Positions 1-11,094 of a stretch of DNA of 64,000 nucleotides are shown here, piece after piece. Source of the DNA: Dama dama (lineage: Eukaryota > Chordata > Mammalia > Artiodactyla > Cervidae); assembly GCF_033118175.1 (NCBI RefSeq), contig NC_083685.1, positions 119,358,501-119,422,500 of the forward strand, read 5' to 3'. The notes below the pieces were generated by a model. It saw nothing but the letters and a program-made list of their open reading frames with translations, was not told the DNA's origin and did no database searches. The stretch's first letter is position 1. Each line of letters starts with the position of its first letter. The position numbers and the translations under genes were made by a program.

Positions 1-158
1 CGGTTTACATAATCTAGGTCTGCTCATCCAAAGCAAATCCAGGTCATCATGACCCCTCACAACATTAGGAAAGAAGGTTATCTCCTGAGGAGTTATCAAG
101 TGCTGACCAGGCCATCCTGATGGTTTACAAAACTAAGAAGGAATGTTCTCTCCTATGG

Positions 159-370
159 GCTTCCCTGGTGGCTCAGCGATAAAGAACCTGCCTGCAATGC
201 AGGAGATGCAGGTTGGATCCCTCGGTCAGGACGATCCCCTGGAGGGGGGCATGGCAACCCACTCCAGTATTCTGGCCTGGAGAATCCCATGGACAGAGGA
301 GCCTGGTGGGCTACAGTCCATAGGGTCACAAGGAGTTGGACACAACTCAAGCGACTTAGCAGGCACGCAC
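159..370 (+). mobile_element. Bov-tA SINE (tRNA-derived, ruminant)
   Basis: The element has the tRNA-Glu-like head (cttccctggtggctcagc), then the B-box-like part, then the Bov-A body (catggcaacccactccagta) and tail (gacacaactcaagcgactta). It lies between imperfect direct repeats, gttctctcctatgg at 145-158 and gttgtctcctatgg at 371-384 (13 of 14 identical), which read as a target-site duplication. Open frames across it are only SINE translation. Confidence 0.93.
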
Positions 371-1040
371 GTTGTCTCCTATGGAGGTGTGGTCAATGCA
401 GATGTCCAATACACAAGGCAGAGGAGGGAGGCAGTCCATGTGGGCAGAAAAACGATCTATGTCTAAGTTTTTCTTGTCTAGCCATAGTACAGGAACTTTA
501 CTTCATCACCCTTGTGCATGTAGGTACATGTTTCATCTTTGCATAGTTGAGATAATACTTCATTACTAATTTCATTTGCTACACACTTTTACCTTACATT
601 CTCAGTGGGATAACTTGGGAGGAAAGGAGTGCCACGTTCTAGCCCTGAGTCCAGCAGAGACAAGGGTGTGTGACTGGGCTGCCCACAGTTTCTCAGCAAA
701 CCTGGGGCCAGCAGGCCGTGTGTAGAGCCAGTGGCAGAATGGTTGTGGGGGCTCCTGCTGCCCACCTCTCAGGTTGTGGCAAGGGCCTGGGCACTGAGCT
801 GGAGGCGGTGGTGGTAAGGGAGGAGTGGAGGTTGGAGACTGCTTCAGATAGAAGGTAGGTGAGGCTGGGGGACCAGGGTCCAAGTAGAGTCCAGTTCAGC
901 TGCCCTGTGAGCGCTGGATCCCACCAGTGGGAAATCCTTTCTCCCCCAGCATGAGATTGTCTCTCTGATCTGCACCTTTTACCAGAACAAGACTTTGTGG
1001 AAGTGCTTGGCACTTAAGCTGCCTCAACCCTCTTTCACAG

Positions 1041-1101
1041 GCATTGACTACAAGACCACCACCATCCTGCTGGACGGCCGGCGGGTGAAGCTGCAGCTCT
1101 G
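1041..1101 (+). CDS. RAB40B: RAB40B coding exon 2
   Basis: Acceptor tctttcacag, donor gtgagt. The exon opens with two bases of a split Gly codon, then encodes IDYKTTTILLDGRRVKLQL (switch I/effector strand) and ends in the first two bases of a Trp codon. The preceding exon is not in the window. Confidence 0.93.
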
Positions 1102-4100
1102 GTGAGTCAGGGGTCCCTCCTGACCCCTGAACATGGGGTGGGGGGAGCTGTCCTGCCCCTTGGGGACTCTGATGCCATCTGAGGGAAGATCCACTGCTTC
1201 AGCCCCAGCCTGACCCAATGGCTCCCGAGGGAGTTGAGATCTGCATGGGCCTCGGAGTCAGTCCAAAGCATGTGGCCTTCTTCTGCCTCGCTGGTGCCCA
1301 GAGGGGCCATATGCTGTGACCAAGCTCAACAGGGTGGAGGGTGGACGGGGATGGGAGTGTAAGAGGCCAGGGTGTCGCCCAGCTCTGGATCGGGTCTCTT
1401 TCTTGGTCCCCACTCCTGGCAGCCTTGGTTCTGATGCTCTGGTGTGATACCCCTGGCCCTCCAGCTCCAGGGGTGGGTGACTAGGGTTTTCCTGCTGTGA
1501 CTAATCCCTGGGTTGCCCCTACGCCATGTGGCTTTCCTGACCACCATCACTAGCTCCTGTGTCATCCCCTCTCCTGGGCCACCTGCATGGTTCCATTCTC
1601 CCGCCTGACCATGCCAAATCTCTCTCAAGGCCACAAGTGTCTCCAGTGGGCCCAGAGCCGCTTCTCCCACCCCCACCCACCCCTAACCAGCAGCAGTAAG
1701 CCCCCAAGGCTGACCCGGGAAGCCTCTCTCCATGATGTCCGCTCGATGTCCCTGTCCCTGCTGACTCTCAAATCTCTTTTCCCTTCCTTCCTCCCCAGAG
1801 ACCTCCTGAGGGCTCCCCTCTCAATCCAAACTTTTCCTGGACTCAGAAGTCTTTTGTAACAGCTGCTCCTGTTTCTTTGGCATCTGAAATGGAGCCAATG
1901 TGCCTGGTTGGGGGTGGTCAGTCCACCTCAGTGAATGCCCTGAGACAGGGTGGAGTCCGTCCCAAAGTGCTATTCTTCTTAATCCTGATGAATGCATCCC
2001 AGGATCATTTCCTCTTATTGAGGAACATAGGGGTGTATTCACAGGGCTGGCTTCTTGTGATCTTTTCTTGCCAGATCTTAGTTCCCCGACCAGGGATTGA
2101 ACCTACACCATTGGCAGTGAAAGCAAGGAATGCTGAGCACTGGATATCAGGGAACTCCCATGATGTTTTTTGAGTTAATTGAAGTGGAGTGACCCCACCA
2201 AATCCTTTGGCCTCTTTCTCCCTCAATGTAGACTCACATTCCTTACTACATAGCTTTATCTCCAAATTAAACAACATTTTTTTGTTGTTGTTAAAAACCT
2301 AAATTAGATTTATTGAAATGTCAGAATTATTATGTGGAAACCCATTACTCTGGAGAAGGGAAATGGCAACCCACTCCAGTATTCTTGCCTGGGAAATCCC
2401 ATGGACAGCAGAGCCTAACGGGCTATAGTCCATGGGGTCGCAAAGAGTCGGACACGACTGAGCAGCTAACACATCACATTTCAACCCATTACTACTTTCT
2501 CTAGTTGACTTTTCAAATAATTAGAAAAGAGAAAGGGCCCAGAAGGACATCTCAAGGTCTGGATCTCTCCAGGGAAAATGTGTCCAGCGTTTTGTTGGGA
2601 GCTTGGACTTTCCTTTGGGATGGTCACTGACTGATAATTATAAAATGTACTTGCTCTGGCTCCCAAGTTCAAAAACCCTGTTGTCAAGAAGCAGTGATTT
2701 CTTCTTACAGGCATCTAATATCTTTTCCAGGGACACATCGGGTCAGGGAAGATTTTGTACCATATTCCGCTCTTACTCTCGTGGCGCACAGGTAACATCC
2801 CTTGAACTGGGAGGTCAAACTGACTTTAATAATGACGTTCGGAATGCTCTTTAATGGATACTTGGAGGACAAGGCAATTAGCTTACATATAAGTTGATGC
2901 CAGAATCTAAAGTTGTGCTGTGGACTGTTTGGTGACTCCCAAGCCTTCAGCATCAGGGGGGTGTGGTTGCATGTGTTGCATTTGTACATATGTGTGCATG
3001 AGTGGTGTGCACTCACGTGCATTTATGCATGTGCATACATAAACATGCAGGCATGTGGGTTGTGTGTGCGCCACATTCACATGCGTGTGTGTCTGCACAT
3101 GTGTGGGAACTCTCTGTCCAGGTGGGTGGGCTCTGCAGTCCCCCCACATTCCATGTCCCTGGACCAGCTCATGAATGTGGGGAACTGAGCTCCAGTACCC
3201 AACTCACCTTCACATTTGAGGGTTTCTCCATGAGCTTATGAAATTATCATTGGAAATGATCATGTAGCTGCTACATTTGGCACATAAATTTTAAAAAATG
3301 TGTTTTGCGTTAAAATAAGTAGAATGACTGTTTAGCTCATTGTGAGTGTGTGCCTGAGTGGCCTGCGTGCTGGCCACTGAGAGGCCTGTTGCCTCCCCAG
3401 GGTGTGATCCTGGTGTACGACATCGCAAACCGCTGGTCCTTTGATGGCATCGACCGGTGGATTAAGGAGATCAATGAGGTACAACAGGGGCAGGGCTCCC
3501 TCCCTGTGGGCCCACGGAGGGGTGGGCAGGGGAGCCAGGGCACGAGGCTCCAGCCACAGCAGGGAGGACATGTCGCCTCCTAGCACAGGATGAGGCCCTG
3601 CACACAGTCAGGTGGGTTGACCAGTGGTGACTAGGCTGCTACCTGCTGGCACCCTGAGCAGCCCAGCTGCCAATGGGGACTTCGAGTGGTCAGTCCCACC
3701 CACTGTTGTGAGTGTCCTGGGGTGGCTGTAACAGCTCACCACAGACTGTATGGCTGAACACAAAGGAAACTCATTTTCTGAGTTCTGGGGTCAAAGTCCA
3801 AAATCAAGGTTGGCTCCCTCTGTTAGAGAGGAGGATCCTTCCTGCCTCCTCCAGCTTCTGGTGTTACTGACCGTCCCTGGTCCTTGACCTGTGGACGCCT
3901 CAATGCATCTCTGCTCTGGTGTCCTGTGTCCTCTCCCCTTCTTAAAAGGACACAGTAATGGGATATCGGGTCCACCCCAAGACCTCATCTTAACTAATTC
4001 CATCTGCAAAGCCCCTACTTTCAAAAAAGGACATACTCTGAAGTTCTAGGTGGATATCACCCCAGGACACCTGTCATACCAACAACAAAGCTTGCACCTG

Positions 4101-5531
4101 ACCCACTTTCCTTGCCTCTTTGTCACCCTTTAGCATGCCCCGGGGGTCCCTAAGATCCTGGTGGGGAACCGCCTGCACCTGGCCTTCAAGCGGCAGGTCC
4201 CCACAGAGCAGGCCCAGGCCTACGCGGAGCGCCTGGGTGTGACGTTCTTCGAGGTCAGCCCGCTGTGCAATTTCAACATCACTGAGTCCTTCATGGAGCT
4301 GGCCAGGATCGTGCTGCTGCGGCACGGGATGGACCGGCTCTGGAGGCCGAGCAAGGGTAGGTGCTCCTCCAGGCTGCCCAGCAGCCCCCCAGCACTCAGC
4401 CTCCCAGGACCTGCCCCCAGGTCGCTGTCTCCATTCTCATAAATCGGAGCTTCTGCCCCTTGGCATTAGAGCCTCTTGGGATGGAGTGTCCTCTGGTGGG
4501 GGCATCTCCTATGCTGTGGGTGAGCTGCATCCTTGGTCTCCCTGCCCCCATTTGTGAAAACCATCAATGTCTCTAGACTTTGCTGAATGACCTAGGGAGT
4601 CAAAATCGCCCCTAGTTGAGCAGCACTGTTCTGAAAATTATTAGGACCTTGATTCTAAAAGAAGCCAAAGCCCTGGGTTGTGTTTCTTCTGTCTGATCCT
4701 CCAGGGGTTGAGGAGTGCCCTGACCGCACCAAGGGTGAGACACAGTCTCTGTTCCCAGCAGGCCCCTTGGAAGCCCTGCTTTATCTGAGCAGGGACTCTG
4801 ACTCCGTTATAAAACGAATGATGTAGGTGAAATATAAGTGACAGCATTTGCTTTTCTGGTGTATTCTCCAGTATGTCTTTATAAAGCTGACAACACACAT
4901 TTTTTGGGTCAGCTACTCAGTTGGGAAGCACATTTCCTGAAGCCCTTGGCCTCAAGCCCCAAAAGCTGGTTGCATTAATCCTAAGGAGACCTCATTGGCC
5001 ATCACCGGGCAGGACTCATCTCTCAGACCCAGTGGGAGAGACAGTGGTGGTCTCAAGTTTGGAGGCAAACTGGGTTTAAGGAGACGGAAGCAGGACCACC
5101 CATTTCTAATCGCCACATGTAGGCACAGCGTGGGAGACTGGGACTTGACACCTTGCCCCAGAGTCCCAGAGAGAAGGGTGGACAGGCGTCCTGCTGCCCC
5201 GGTGTTGCCCCCATGCCCAGGACAACACAACTGAACCAGGTTTCCTTTTCTCTCCCAAGTACTGAGCTTGCAGGACCTGTGCTGCAGGGCGGTGGTGTCC
5301 TGCACGCCTGTGCACTTGGTGGACAGGCTGCCGCTGCCCACGGCCCTCAGGGGCCACCTCAAGTCCTTCTCGATGGCCACCGGCCTGAATGCCAGGATGC
5401 TGCATGGCCGCCCCTGCTCCCTTGCCACCAGCTCCGGCCACAAGAGGACCAGCCTCCGAAAAGCAAAGGGCACCCACCTCCCCCAGAGCCCCCCCAGACG
5501 CTGCTCCAGAAACAACTGCAAAGTCTCTTGA
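1041..5531 (+). CDS. RAB40B: RAB40B, coding exons 2-6 (5'-partial gene)
   Basis: RAB40B is an atypical Rab-family small GTPase with a C-terminal SOCS box; the family acts as substrate receptor of Cullin-5 E3 ubiquitin ligases and in vesicle traffic. Joining 1041-1101, 2731-2791, 3401-3478, 4134-4356 and 5260-5531 gives one open frame of 230 complete codons plus stop, with GT-AG introns throughout. Against a recalled human length of 278 residues, about 48 are missing: exon 1 with the start and P-loop. Visible are the G3 motif DTSGQ (Ala of the usual DTAGQ replaced by Ser, typical of Rab40), a G4 region reading GNRLHL rather than NKxD, the SOCS box starting SLQDLCCRAVVSCTP, and the C-terminal CKVS, a likely prenylation site. 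The last-exon residues (LNARM, SGHKRTSLRK) favour RAB40B over RAB40C. Position next to WDR45B and FOXK2 supports this. Confidence 0.96.
2050..2162 (-). mobile_element. CHR-type tRNA-derived SINE fragment
   Basis: On the minus strand this has the CHR layout: a degenerate gggagttccctg head, then the box-like stretch read here on plus as ccagggattgaacctacacc. It is diverged and truncated. It sits in the RAB40B intron before coding exon 3. Confidence 0.75.
2348..2472 (+). mobile_element. Bov-A monomer / truncated Bov-tA
   Basis: Contains the diagnostic Bov-A stretch ggcaacccactccagtattc and the tail gtcggacacgactgagcagc, without the tRNA head. It lies in the RAB40B intron between coding exons 2 and 3. 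Confidence 0.85.
2731..2791 (+). CDS. RAB40B: RAB40B coding exon 3
   Basis: Acceptor tcttttccag, donor gtaaca. Encodes the G3 motif and following helix: (W)DTSGQGRFCTIFRSYSRGAQ, ending in phase 0. Gln of DTSGQ falls at residue 73 if the protein is 278 long. Confidence 0.94.
2955..3105. repeat. Degenerate TG/CA-rich tract
   Basis: Long run dominated by tgtg/gcat/cacg dinucleotide alternation, such as tgtgtgcatgagtggtgtgc. It looks like a decayed (TG)n microsatellite inside the RAB40B intron before coding exon 4. Confidence 0.75.
3401..3478 (+). CDS. RAB40B: RAB40B coding exon 4
   Basis: Acceptor gcctccccag, donor gtacaa, phase 0 at both ends. Encodes GVILVYDIANRWSFDGIDRW followed by IKEINE, the central strand and switch II/helix 3 part of the GTPase fold. 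Confidence 0.95.
3715..4083 (-). mobile_element. MaLR (MLT1-like) LTR
   Basis: Shares landmarks with the elements at 9810-10268 and 10275-10640 (ggctgtaacag, ttctgagttctggggtcaaa, aaatcaagg, ccagcttctgg, aaggacac, ctaattccatctgcaaag). Reverse-complemented, it has the organisation of a mammalian MaLR LTR. The subfamily is uncertain. It lies just upstream of RAB40B coding exon 5. Confidence 0.7.
4134..4356 (+). CDS. RAB40B: RAB40B coding exon 5
   Basis: Acceptor tcaccctttag, donor gtaggt. Encodes HAPGVPKILVGNRLHLAFKR then QVPTEQAQAYAERLGVTFFE and SPLCNFNITESFMELARIVL. This covers the degenerate G4 region (NRLHL) and the G5/C-terminal helix of the GTPase domain. It ends with the first base of a split Val codon. 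Confidence 0.96.
5260..5531 (+). CDS. RAB40B: RAB40B last coding exon (SOCS box and tail)
   Basis: Acceptor tctctcccaag; stop TGA at 5529-5531. Encodes the SOCS box from VLSLQDLCCRAVVSCTPVHL onward, then a basic Ser/Pro-rich tail ending CSRNNCKVS. SOCS boxes recruit Elongin B/C and Cullin-5. The exon is GC-rich, which also creates long but meaningless open frames on the other strand (239 codons at 4952-5671). Confidence 0.96.
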
Positions 5532-6285
5532 GGAGGGTACAAGGCAGAGGAGGGGCACAGATGGGACGGGGAGGCCGTTCTGGATCCAGACGCCCGCCAG
5601 TGTCGTGGTGACCACGTGGCCCCAAGCAATGAAACTGAGGCTGGTACCCTGCTTACCAGATACTTCTGCATGGATGGGCATGGGCTCTTATTTCAGACAT
5701 GTGTTTATAAAGGGAAGAACTCTGGATAACATGGAATTTTGAATGTAACGTATCATGATTGCAGTGCAACTTTTTTCTTAAAGTAACTACTTTTTATAAG
5801 AATGGTGATATGTTTGTGATGAGTATAAATTCTAGGGACTACAAAAAGTGGGAATGGAGAGAGAAGTTAAGAATTTTCGACACTATGAGGGGTCTTTTTA
5901 TAAACCTCCTTTTTAAGGTCAAAGCACTAATTTATAAGACACCATAGATAAGTTAGAGATTACGCACAGCCAATCTGTCCAGCTTGTGTATGAAACGGAT
6001 TTGATCAAGTTTTTGCTACGTTATTTACTACGTTTTAGGATAAGTGATTTATATGCATATTTTCTGTAAATCTACATTTTTTTGTACAAATGTTTTACGA
6101 GTTACGACGCTAAGGGAAGAAAATGCCAAAGATATTTCTAGTTACAGTGAATACACTGCAGCACGGTTACACCAAGTCCAGATTGGCAAGAGAATGTCAC
6201 TCAGAGCCGTTTTCAGCTAAGAGTGAAGCGAACACTGTTGTTTAAGAATCGATGTTTCTTGACAATAAAAAGTATACTTGTTTCT
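5532..6285 (+). other. RAB40B: RAB40B 3' UTR (inferred)
   Basis: Non-coding sequence after the RAB40B stop, turning AT-rich. A canonical AATAAA at 6264-6269 is followed by a T/GT-rich stretch, so the transcript plausibly ends near 6285. No better signal was seen between the stop and this point. The end is an inference. Confidence 0.6.
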
Positions 6286-6734
6286 TGGTAGACTCGTTGG
6301 CTGCTTCTTTCTGGTTTTGTGTACTTCCATCATCCTTGATCCCATTTGCTTTATTGCCTATTTCAGTCACCAGAGTCAGTGCTAGTACCTGGCATTGGCA
6401 ACAGGGCTGTGTCCCTGACCTGAGCCATGGAGTGAAAGGATGCCTTTTCCTGAAAAGAACGCAGAGGCAGACAGTGGGGCCTGAAGGGGCAGCTGTCCAG
6501 CCTGTGTCTGTACAGGACGAGTGGGAGGTGCTCTGGCCCCAATGCATGGGGCATCACTGCCCAGCACAAGTGACGTCAAGATTGGAGCTGACTCTGCCAA
6601 CACTCCCGGCAGGGCCTCCTTCCTGGTTCTGTGGCTTGGCTCTCTGTGGCAGACGGAAGATGCAACAATAGATTAAAAAAATAACTTTCAGAGAAGAGAA
6701 AACACCCAGATGTCCTTAGTTTCTGTTAGTAATT

Positions 6735-6866
6735 TATAGTTTTTGTTTGCTCTTTGGGCTGTACCACCTGGCATGTGGGATCTTCATTCCCCAGCCAAGG
6801 ATTGAACCCACACCCCTGGCAGTGGAAGTGTGGAGTCTTAACCACTGGAGCACCAGGGAAGTCCCT
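6735..6866 (-). mobile_element. CHR-type tRNA-derived SINE
   Basis: Read on minus it starts gggacttccctggtgctcca, continues ttaagactccacacttccac and has the box-like gggtgtgggttcaatccttg. Intergenic, about 450 bp past the inferred RAB40B end. Confidence 0.88.
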
Positions 6867-7364
6867 GATTTATAGGTTTTTAGAAATTTAAAGAAAGCGA
6901 CACCTTCAGAGATGGTGGAGCTGTGGCCTGGAGAGGAGGAATGAGCTTAGCTGCTGCTGGTCACCCAGCCCCCGGGGCATGAAGGGGACAAATGTCCACA
7001 GGGGAGCAGGTGAGGACATAGCAGGTAAGCCTGGAGGGGACGGTCTCTCTGCAAGGGGCTTTGGGCCTTGGAGGACTTGCTGGAGGACTGTCGCATCCTT
7101 CTCTCTGTTGGGCAGTGGATGAAGAAAGGAGAGTGAAGAGCTGACCTGCTGACCACGAAGCCAGACAGCTGAGGTGGGGTGTCACTTCCCTGACCGCGAC
7201 CAGCAGAAAAGAGGAGTCCATCCTGAATGCTGCCCCTCTCCCCACCCTTGAAGGGTACAAAGAAGTACAAGGTGCAGGTTCCCCAGGTAGAGGGGAAGAG
7301 GCTGGGGAGAGATGCCTGGTCGCAAGGCTAAACCAGGCCCCTTCTTTCCCTTTTCATTGTTTAA

Positions 7365-7520
7365 TTGAAGGACCCCTGGGGCCACCAGAAGCTGGAAGAG
7401 GCAGAAGAGAGCTCTGCCCACACCTGGATTCAGACTCTGGTCTCCAGAACTGTGAGATGCAGATTTCTATTGTTTTAAGCCCCCTAGTTTGTAGCGATCT
7501 GGTATAGCAGCTCCAGGGCT
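7365..7520 (+). mobile_element. MaLR (MLT1-like) LTR fragment, 3' part
   Basis: The stretches gccaccagaagctggaagag, ctccagaactgtgag and tattgttttaagccccctag are the 3' half of a MaLR LTR. It is the same family as 9810-10640, in the opposite orientation. Confidence 0.75.
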
Positions 7521-7603
7521 CACACGAGAAAATAAGTTATGCTTCATAGTAGAAAGTGCTATCAAAGTAGCATTCCTGTGAAATAAAAATAAACCCTAAT
7601 ACA

Positions 7604-7802
7604 GTGGCGCTAGTGGTAAAGAACCTGTCTACCAATGCAGGAGATCTCGGTTTGATCCCTGGGTCGGGAAAATCGCCTGGAGGAGGGCATGACAACCCAC
7701 TCCAGTATTCTTGCCTAGAGAAGCCCAATAGACAGAGGAGCCTGGTGGGTATAGTCCATAGGATCACAAAGAGTCGGAGATGATTGAAGTGACAGCACTC
7801 AT
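7604..7802 (+). mobile_element. Bov-tA SINE
   Basis: Contains gtggtaaagaacctgtctac, ggtttgatccctgggtcggg, acaacccactccagtattct and the diverged tail agagtcggagatgattgaag. The 5' end is slightly truncated. Confidence 0.9.
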
Positions 7803-7879
7803 GCGATATAAAATGTATTACGTACAAGTATGCATGTTCTGGTGGTGAGAACACAGAAATCATAACTGAAAGGTAAATT

Positions 7880-9800
7880 GAACCCTGGAGAAGCTGTTCT
7901 CAGACTTCACCATTTTCTCCTGTGGCTTCTCTGCTGGCAAAATCCACCGCCCAGTATAAACAAGAACACCAAATTGTGTCCCAGCTGTTTGTAATTGTCT
8001 TTTCAAGCGTCTAGATTCAAAATGCATTATGTACAATTATGTCTTCAATTGCCCCGTGAAAATTACTGCAATGCAGAATAATTTCCTAGACAGTTTACAA
8101 CTTTGATGAGGAATGATCCAGGCAAATATTGAATCTGCAAAAAATGTCAATTACGGGCTTGATAATATTTGTTTTGCCAAAGAGAGGAAGATAGAGACGT
8201 TTCCCTTTGCGGGAGAAGTGTGTCATCAAAGTAAATGTGAATTTGAAAAGCAAGCATGAAGCTGCATGTATCGGGGAACTGGAGGGAGGTAGCCAAGCTG
8301 TCATGGGGGGCAGGGGATGTGCCCTAACACACCGGGAGGGTGGAACCCTATGTTCACTCCCTGCTCCCTATGTGCTCTCAGACCTCTCTTCCCTTGGGGC
8401 CCCAACCTTGACCAGAGGTGTCGTCAATATGCTGACCTACTGGTTGAGGCTGACAAAGCCTCAGAACAGGGCGGTTGTTGTTGCAGATGCTCCTGCTAGC
8501 AGCAGGTAGATGGGTTGATGGTAGCAATGGGAGCCACCTCTCACATAGGCAGTGGGTGCCCAAGAGGGATCCCTGCCCTGGCGAGGGTCAGGCTGGCCCT
8601 GTCCCTCCTCACCTCTGACCATTGATCCCCAACCTTTGCTCCCCAACCAGCCTAAACTCAACAGTCAGGGTCTGGCTCCATCTGTTCCAGCTTTGATGGA
8701 ATATTTAGGTCTGCACCCTCCTTCTTCAGATCTCTGAAATCTCACATATTGTTCTCAGAAAAGGCTGGTTCCTGCCCATCAAGTTTTGGCTTTAAATCCT
8801 ACCATCCCTTTCCTGCCTTACTCTAAAAATCAAGTGTGGAATATTGCTTCTTTCACTCTACTTTCCCATGAGAACAGTGGAGCCAGCCCAGGCACAGAGG
8901 CCTCTGAGTCACTGCGGAGAGGAAGACAGAGACAAGGAAGAGTTCCAAAGTCCACTTCGGTCCAAAGGCTGTTGCTCCAGCCTTTATCCGTCCTAGGCAA
9001 GGCAGCCCAGAGGTGCTCTCACTGCTGTCAATCACAGGTCATCAGGAACTCAGCTGACTCATCACAGTGAGAGAGACTGCGCAAGGTCGAGAAACATGGG
9101 CATTTCCAGAGGATGCTGGAAAGGATTCAGACTAACTTGTGCTAGAACACTTTGCTGTGTTCAACACTCTCAGGGAGCAGGGGTGATTCTGGGATCACTG
9201 TTTTAGTAACTCTTACCTAGAAAGTGTGAAGACTGAGCCAGGTTAAAGCTGTCTCTGCCAAGAGCAGCAGCAGCTCCGACTCCATGATGGGGTCTGGTCT
9301 TTGCTGGCTCAGACACTGCTCCATTCTGGACTGTGTTCATGCAAGGTCTTGCTTTTATGCTGTGCCTATAAGCCAGAGTGGCCTTGTCCAGGCAGCTGTC
9401 ATAGCCTACAGAGCCCGCTATGGCCAGACTGGGTATATCAGAATCTCCGGAGCTCTTTCTGTGTCTGATGAGATGACAGGAAGGTGACTCTCTCGGCCAG
9501 GAGTGGACTTGGTACTCAGGTCTAGAAAACGCCTGTCTGCCCTGGTAGAAGCTGACTTCCTACTTCTACTGGAGGACAGTGCCTTGTGTAGCTGAAATCC
9601 AGCCAGCACTGTCTGCTGGTTTCTTGATACCTTGCCCCCACCCCAATTTTATCTTTGCTCCTTGGTCCACTTCAGAAATCAGGGGTAACGATGGTAGCTT
9701 TTTGAAGTTTCTCTAGATTGTTTTACTAATGAAACACTGTATCATATGAAACAACTTTATTTCCAAAGCCCTCTGCATGTTGTAATAGTTTCCTACTGCT
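7880..9800. other. Intergenic stretch with no recognised gene
   Basis: About 1.9 kb between RAB40B and the LTR pair at 9810. Open frames are short (60-100 codons), on both strands, without homology that I recognise. No SINE or LINE was identified with confidence. Confidence 0.5.
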
Positions 9801-9809
9801 TTTACATTC

Positions 9810-10268
9810 TAAGTTTTCTGTGGCTGCTGTAACAAATTTACCAACAGTAGAAATGTATTCTTCCACAGTTCTAGAGGCCACAAGTCCAAAATGGGTACCA
9901 CTGGGCTGATGTGAAGGTGTGGGCAGGGCTGTGACCTCTCTGAAGGTTCCAGAAGGATCTTTCCTGCCCCTTTCAGCTTCCGTGACCTCGGGTATCCTTT
10001 GGCTTGTGGCTGCATCATTCTGACCTCTGTGTCCGTGTTCACATGGCCTTCTTCCTAAGTGTATCAAACCTCTCTCTGCTTTCCTCTTCTAAGGACACAT
10101 GTGATGGCACTCAGGGCATATCTGGATAACCCAGGGTCATCTCCCCATCTCAGGTCCTTAATTTAATCACAGCTGCCAAGATTCTTTTTCCAAAACAAGG
10201 TAATATTTGCAGGTTCCAGGGATGAGGACCTGATATCTTTGAGGGCCAGTCTTCAGGCTGCTACATGA
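9810..10268 (-). mobile_element. MaLR (MLT1-like) LTR
   Basis: Near full-length copy read on minus. Plus-strand landmarks are tgtggctgctgtaacaaatt, cacagttctagaggcca, gtgtgggcagggctgtgacc, ctaaggacacatgtg, cttaatttaatcacagctgc and aggttccagggatgaggacc. A second copy follows in the same orientation after only a few bases. Confidence 0.75.
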
Positions 10269-10274
10269 GGTACT

Positions 10275-10640
10275 GAATCATTGGCTGTGGTGATTTACAA
10301 CAATATATATTTATTCTCTCACGGCTCTAGAGGTCAGAAGCCCGTAGTCTTGAGATCAAGGTGTGGGCAGGGCTGGTTCTTCCATCTGGAGACTCCAGAA
10401 GAAAATCAGTTCCAGGCCTCTTCCAGCTTCTAGAAGCTGCCATTGTTCCCTGGCTCATGGCCGCACCACTCTAATCTCTGCCTCCAGGGTCACATTGACA
10501 CCCTGTCTTCCTCTTACCAAGGGATGGCATTTAGAGCCCAATCTCCGCCACCCCCCCCCCCCCCCGCCCCATCTCAAGGTCAATAATCACATCTGCAAAG
10601 TTGCTTCAGCCATACAAGGGGACACATTTACAACCTTGTG
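10275..10640 (-). mobile_element. MaLR (MLT1-like) LTR with poly(C) expansion
   Basis: Same family and orientation as the copy at 9810-10268: tttattctctcacggctcta, agatcaaggtgtgggcaggg, cttccagcttctaga and aataatcacatctgcaaag. A run of 15 C (10551-10565) interrupts it. Confidence 0.72.
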
Positions 10641-10723
10641 GGTAGTTTTTCAGCTGACCACACAGACCCCTCCCCTCTTGCAGATGACAACCCTGCTCCA
10701 GGAGAAACCACCATCTCCAGTTC

Positions 10724-10933
10724 TGATGGTTCAGCAGGTAAAGAATCCGCCTGCAATGCAGAAGACATGGGAGATGCAGATTTGATCCCTGAGTGGGGAA
10801 GATCCCCTGGAAGAGTGCATGGCAACCCTCTCCAGTATTCTTGACTGGGAAATCCCATGGATGGAGGAGCCTGGTGGGCTACAGTCTATGGGGTCACAGA
10901 GTCAGACTGACTGAGCGACTAAGCACAACAGCA
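10724..10933 (+). mobile_element. Bov-tA SINE
   Basis: Contains gtaaagaatccgcctgcaat, gatttgatccctgagtgggg, tggcaaccctctccagtatt, gcctggtgggctacagtcta and the tail actgagcgactaagcacaac. Confidence 0.93.
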
Positions 10934-11094
10934 TAGCCAATTCTGTGTTGTTTTCTTTACTTGTCTGCATCCACCTCGGTATGCATCCCTGAACAGCGGG
11001 TTCCTGAGTCTGCCTGCTTTGAGCTTTGTGCAGACTGAACTGCACGTGGGTCTGCTTTGCAACTTGCTTTCTTTGCTCAACATGTTGATAGCTT

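Noticed and set aside
159..370. tRNA-like A and B boxes in SINEs across the window
   Set aside because: They belong to tRNA-derived SINE heads (Bov-tA, CHR). None folds as an intact tRNA with an acceptor stem and CCA-proximal region.
143..466. 107-codon open frame starting MFSPMGFPGG
   Set aside because: It is a translation of a Bov-tA SINE and its flank. The same peptide pieces recur at the other Bov-tA copies.
4952..5681. Minus-strand open frames of 239 and 191 codons over the RAB40B last exon
   Set aside because: They lie opposite a GC-rich coding exon, show no family resemblance and have no splice or poly(A) context. They are shadows of the real exon.
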